Assembly: GCA_016188105.1 (NCBI GenBank)
Contig: JACPIL010000089.1
Location: 1 to 6,393 of the forward strand
Source of the DNA: Candidatus Woesearchaeota archaeon
GTDB lineage: Archaea > Nanobdellota > Nanobdellia > Woesearchaeales > GW2011-AR9
Reading direction: 5' to 3'
Length of the DNA stretch: 6,393 nt
Positions within the stretch are counted from its first letter, which is position 1, and each line of letters starts with the position of its first letter. Below are positions 5,341 to 6,393 of the stretch, in pieces. The translations under genes were made by a program, and so were the position numbers. The notes beneath the pieces were generated by a model that was not told the DNA's origin, made no database searches, and saw nothing but the letters and a program-made list of their open reading frames with translations.

Positions 5341-5655
5341 ATGAAAGAAGGACCTTCCTTAGAAACGGCCTACGTCAGAGAAAAGTTACATGCTCTAGCA
5401 GATGTCTTCAAGTATTTACCAGCTCCTATAGACAATGGCTATCTTGTTCGAAGACAAAGAGGCGAATTAGAAGGGATGACTGAGAATATGTATAGATTAA
5501 GGCCGGCTCAAAATAGCAATCCTCAAAGAACTGGAACATATGATATCGCTACAAAGTTAGGGATGTATAACCCAGCAACTTCTTTTACTGCTCCTTTGTA
5601 TGTCCAGAAAAAAAGAAAAAGAAATCCGTATCAAAGGGAAGAGAATCAATATTAG
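5341..5655 (+). CDS. Hypothetical protein (104 aa) with basic C-terminal tail
   Basis: I do not recognise this protein. The N-terminal part (about 8-25, TAYVREKLHALADVFKYL) is likely helical. The middle is rich in Asn, Gln, Gly and Tyr and looks extended or loosely folded. Near the C-terminus (about 88-93) is a basic cluster, KKRKRN. There are no cysteines, no membrane segment and no signal peptide. A TATA box at the right distance for a leaderless start supports both the gene and its ATG. It ends only 8 bases from the stop codon of the convergent 166-residue gene without overlapping it, another sign that both frames are real. Confidence 0.7.
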   Translation: MKEGPSLETAYVREKLHALADVFKYLPAPIDNGYLVRRQRGELEGMTENMYRLRPAQNSNPQRTGTYDIATKLGMYNPATSFTAPLYVQKKRKRNPYQREENQY

Positions 5656-5663
5656 AAAGTTCT

Positions 5664-6164
5664 TTATTGATAACTGATCGTTCCTTCTAAGTTTATTGGT
5701 TTTCCGAGAGTATCCCGCAAATAAAAAAATCCCGTCAAACCATCCCTCACCGGTCCTTGGATCCAACCGCTAAGATGATAAAATCTAGAATAATTTTTAT
5801 CTTGATTTAGGTTTATTTCTCTCTGTAAATTAAGGCTGTTGCAGAGTGCAGCGGCATTGGAAACAAACTCCCTTAGGCGTTGCGATCTATAAGAGAAACC
5901 TAGGCTACAATCCTGAGCAGAGAAAAATTCATATCGCACAGAGGTAATAACATTATTCTTTTCGAGTCCGTTTTCCCATCCCGGTTTAAAACTAGAAGGA
6001 TGAGCAATTACTCCTTCAAAAGTTAATTTGCCTACTGCTCTTAGTAACAGTTCAATATTCCCGCGTTCTATATCTAATGATATCATAGACATGACCTGGG
6101 AGAAGGAAGGCAAATTTGGTGCAAGAACTTTGATAGACTTACACTGCTCGTTTTCGAAAACCAT
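5664..6164 (-). CDS. Hypothetical soluble protein (166 aa)
   Basis: I do not recognise this protein. The composition is that of a mixed alpha/beta cytoplasmic domain with three cysteines, no signal peptide and no membrane helix. A segment near residues 137-160 (SGWIQGPVRDGLTGFFYLRD) has the look of alternating beta strands and turns. The frame can be extended five codons to a TTG at 6179, but I chose the ATG at 6162-6164. A TATA box is centred about 26 bases upstream of that ATG, so a transcript would start on it and the TTG would probably lie outside the message. It follows the uracil-DNA glycosylase gene on the same strand, but with its own promoter. Confidence 0.75.
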   Translation of the reverse strand: MVFENEQCKSIKVLAPNLPSFSQVMSMISLDIERGNIELLLRAVGKLTFEGVIAHPSSFKPGWENGLEKNNVITSVRYEFFSAQDCSLGFSYRSQRLREFVSNAAALCNSLNLQREINLNQDKNYSRFYHLSGWIQGPVRDGLTGFFYLRDTLGKPINLEGTISYQ

Positions 6165-6185
6165 AAAAAATAGATTCAACTTTTA

Positions 6186-6193
6186 TTTATAAA
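6186..6193 (-). promoter_or_regulatory. TATA box of the 166-residue gene
   Basis: Both strands read TTTATAAA here; on the minus strand the context is GATTTTATAAATAAAAG. It lies in the gap after the glycosylase stop codon. The 26-base distance to the ATG at 6164 decides the start call. The six T's on the minus strand at 6165-6170 may also serve to terminate the upstream glycosylase transcript. Confidence 0.6.
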
Positions 6194-6198
6194 ATCTC

Positions 6199-6393
6199 TT
6201 ACAGTAATTTCTTCAATTTTCTAAAATCATCTTCCATCTTCTTCCTGTTCCCAGGATACCGTAACGCTGCTGAAGGATGGTAAGTAACAAAATATTTTTG
6301 GTTTCCTTTTTCAATAACTTTGCCATGCAACTTTTCCACAGAAAATTCTTTCGCCAACGTTTTCAAAGCAACTCCACCTAAAACAATAATCAA
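6199..6393 (-). CDS. Uracil-DNA glycosylase, family 4 type, C-terminal part (5' end beyond the right edge)
   Basis: These enzymes remove uracil from DNA, starting base excision repair of deaminated cytosine. Sixty-four residues are visible. They begin in the strand IIVLGGVALKTL, equivalent to the I(I/V)xLGxxA segment of family 4, followed by HGKVIEKG and then the catalytic/DNA-contacting motif YHPSAALRYP. The end is a helical, Lys-rich tail, KKMEDDFRKLKKLL, also usual for the family. The [4Fe-4S]-binding cysteines lie in the N-terminal part of this family and would be outside the window. The frame runs open through the edge, so the first visible codon (TTG) is not the start. A roughly 200-residue full length is expected. 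Confidence 0.88.
   Translation of the reverse strand: MIIVLGGVALKTLAKEFSVEKLHGKVIEKGNQKYFVTYHPSAALRYPGNRKKMEDDFRKLKKLL

Noticed and set aside
5557..5766. Minus-strand 69-codon frame
   Set aside because: Overlaps the ends of the convergent 104- and 166-residue genes in a different frame, and has no start signal.
6165..6179. TTG start extending the 166-residue protein by five codons
   Set aside because: It would lie upstream of the transcription start predicted from the TATA box at 6186-6193, and no Shine-Dalgarno motif supports it.
1..6393. CRISPR array, transposase, attachment site, prophage or defence system
   Set aside because: No spaced direct repeats, terminal inverted repeats, recombinase or effector motifs were seen; the only clear tandem repeat is the coding linker in the protease.

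Overview
The window looks archaeal. The evidence is a tRNA gene interrupted by bulge-helix-bulge introns, TATA boxes about 26-28 nt upstream of start codons, a ribosomal protein eL41-like reading frame, and a secreted subtilase ending in a PGF-pre-PGF-type domain and a C-terminal membrane anchor. The small genes, short gaps, AT-rich spacers and unusual tRNA suggest a DPANN-type lineage (Woesearchaeota/Pacearchaeota-like). That placement is inference; no marker here fixes it.

Layout, left to right. The minus strand (1-4691) carries the 5' part of a tiny basic ribosomal-type protein (eL41-like, cut by the left edge), a 1213-residue membrane-anchored S8 protease, and a 303-residue signal peptide peptidase SppA. 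SppA is upstream of the protease and the two overlap by one base (TAATG), so they form a probable surface-proteolysis operon. A divergent promoter region (4692-4782) separates sppA from a plus-strand initiator tRNA-Met gene (4783-4955).

The tRNA gene is the main discovery. Its mature sequence is split into four exons by three short introns of 31, 33 and about 34 nt. One lies in the anticodon stem (29/30), one at the T-stem/T-loop junction (53/54) and one inside the T-loop. The first two have textbook bulge-helix-bulge geometry. The third has a good one only after the second is removed, which implies ordered splicing.

The right third (4993-6393) holds a 74-residue Lys-rich protein (minus), a divergent 104-residue protein (plus), a convergent 166-residue protein (minus) and the C-terminal part of a family-4-type uracil-DNA glycosylase (minus, cut by the right edge). 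The 74-, 104- and 166-residue proteins are unrecognised.

Expression signals are consistent. sppA, the eL41-like gene, the 104-residue gene and the 166-residue gene each have a TATA box placed so that transcription would begin at or next to the ATG (leaderless mRNA). The protease (internal to the operon) and the 74-residue gene instead have Shine-Dalgarno motifs. No mobile element, CRISPR array or dedicated defence system is visible.
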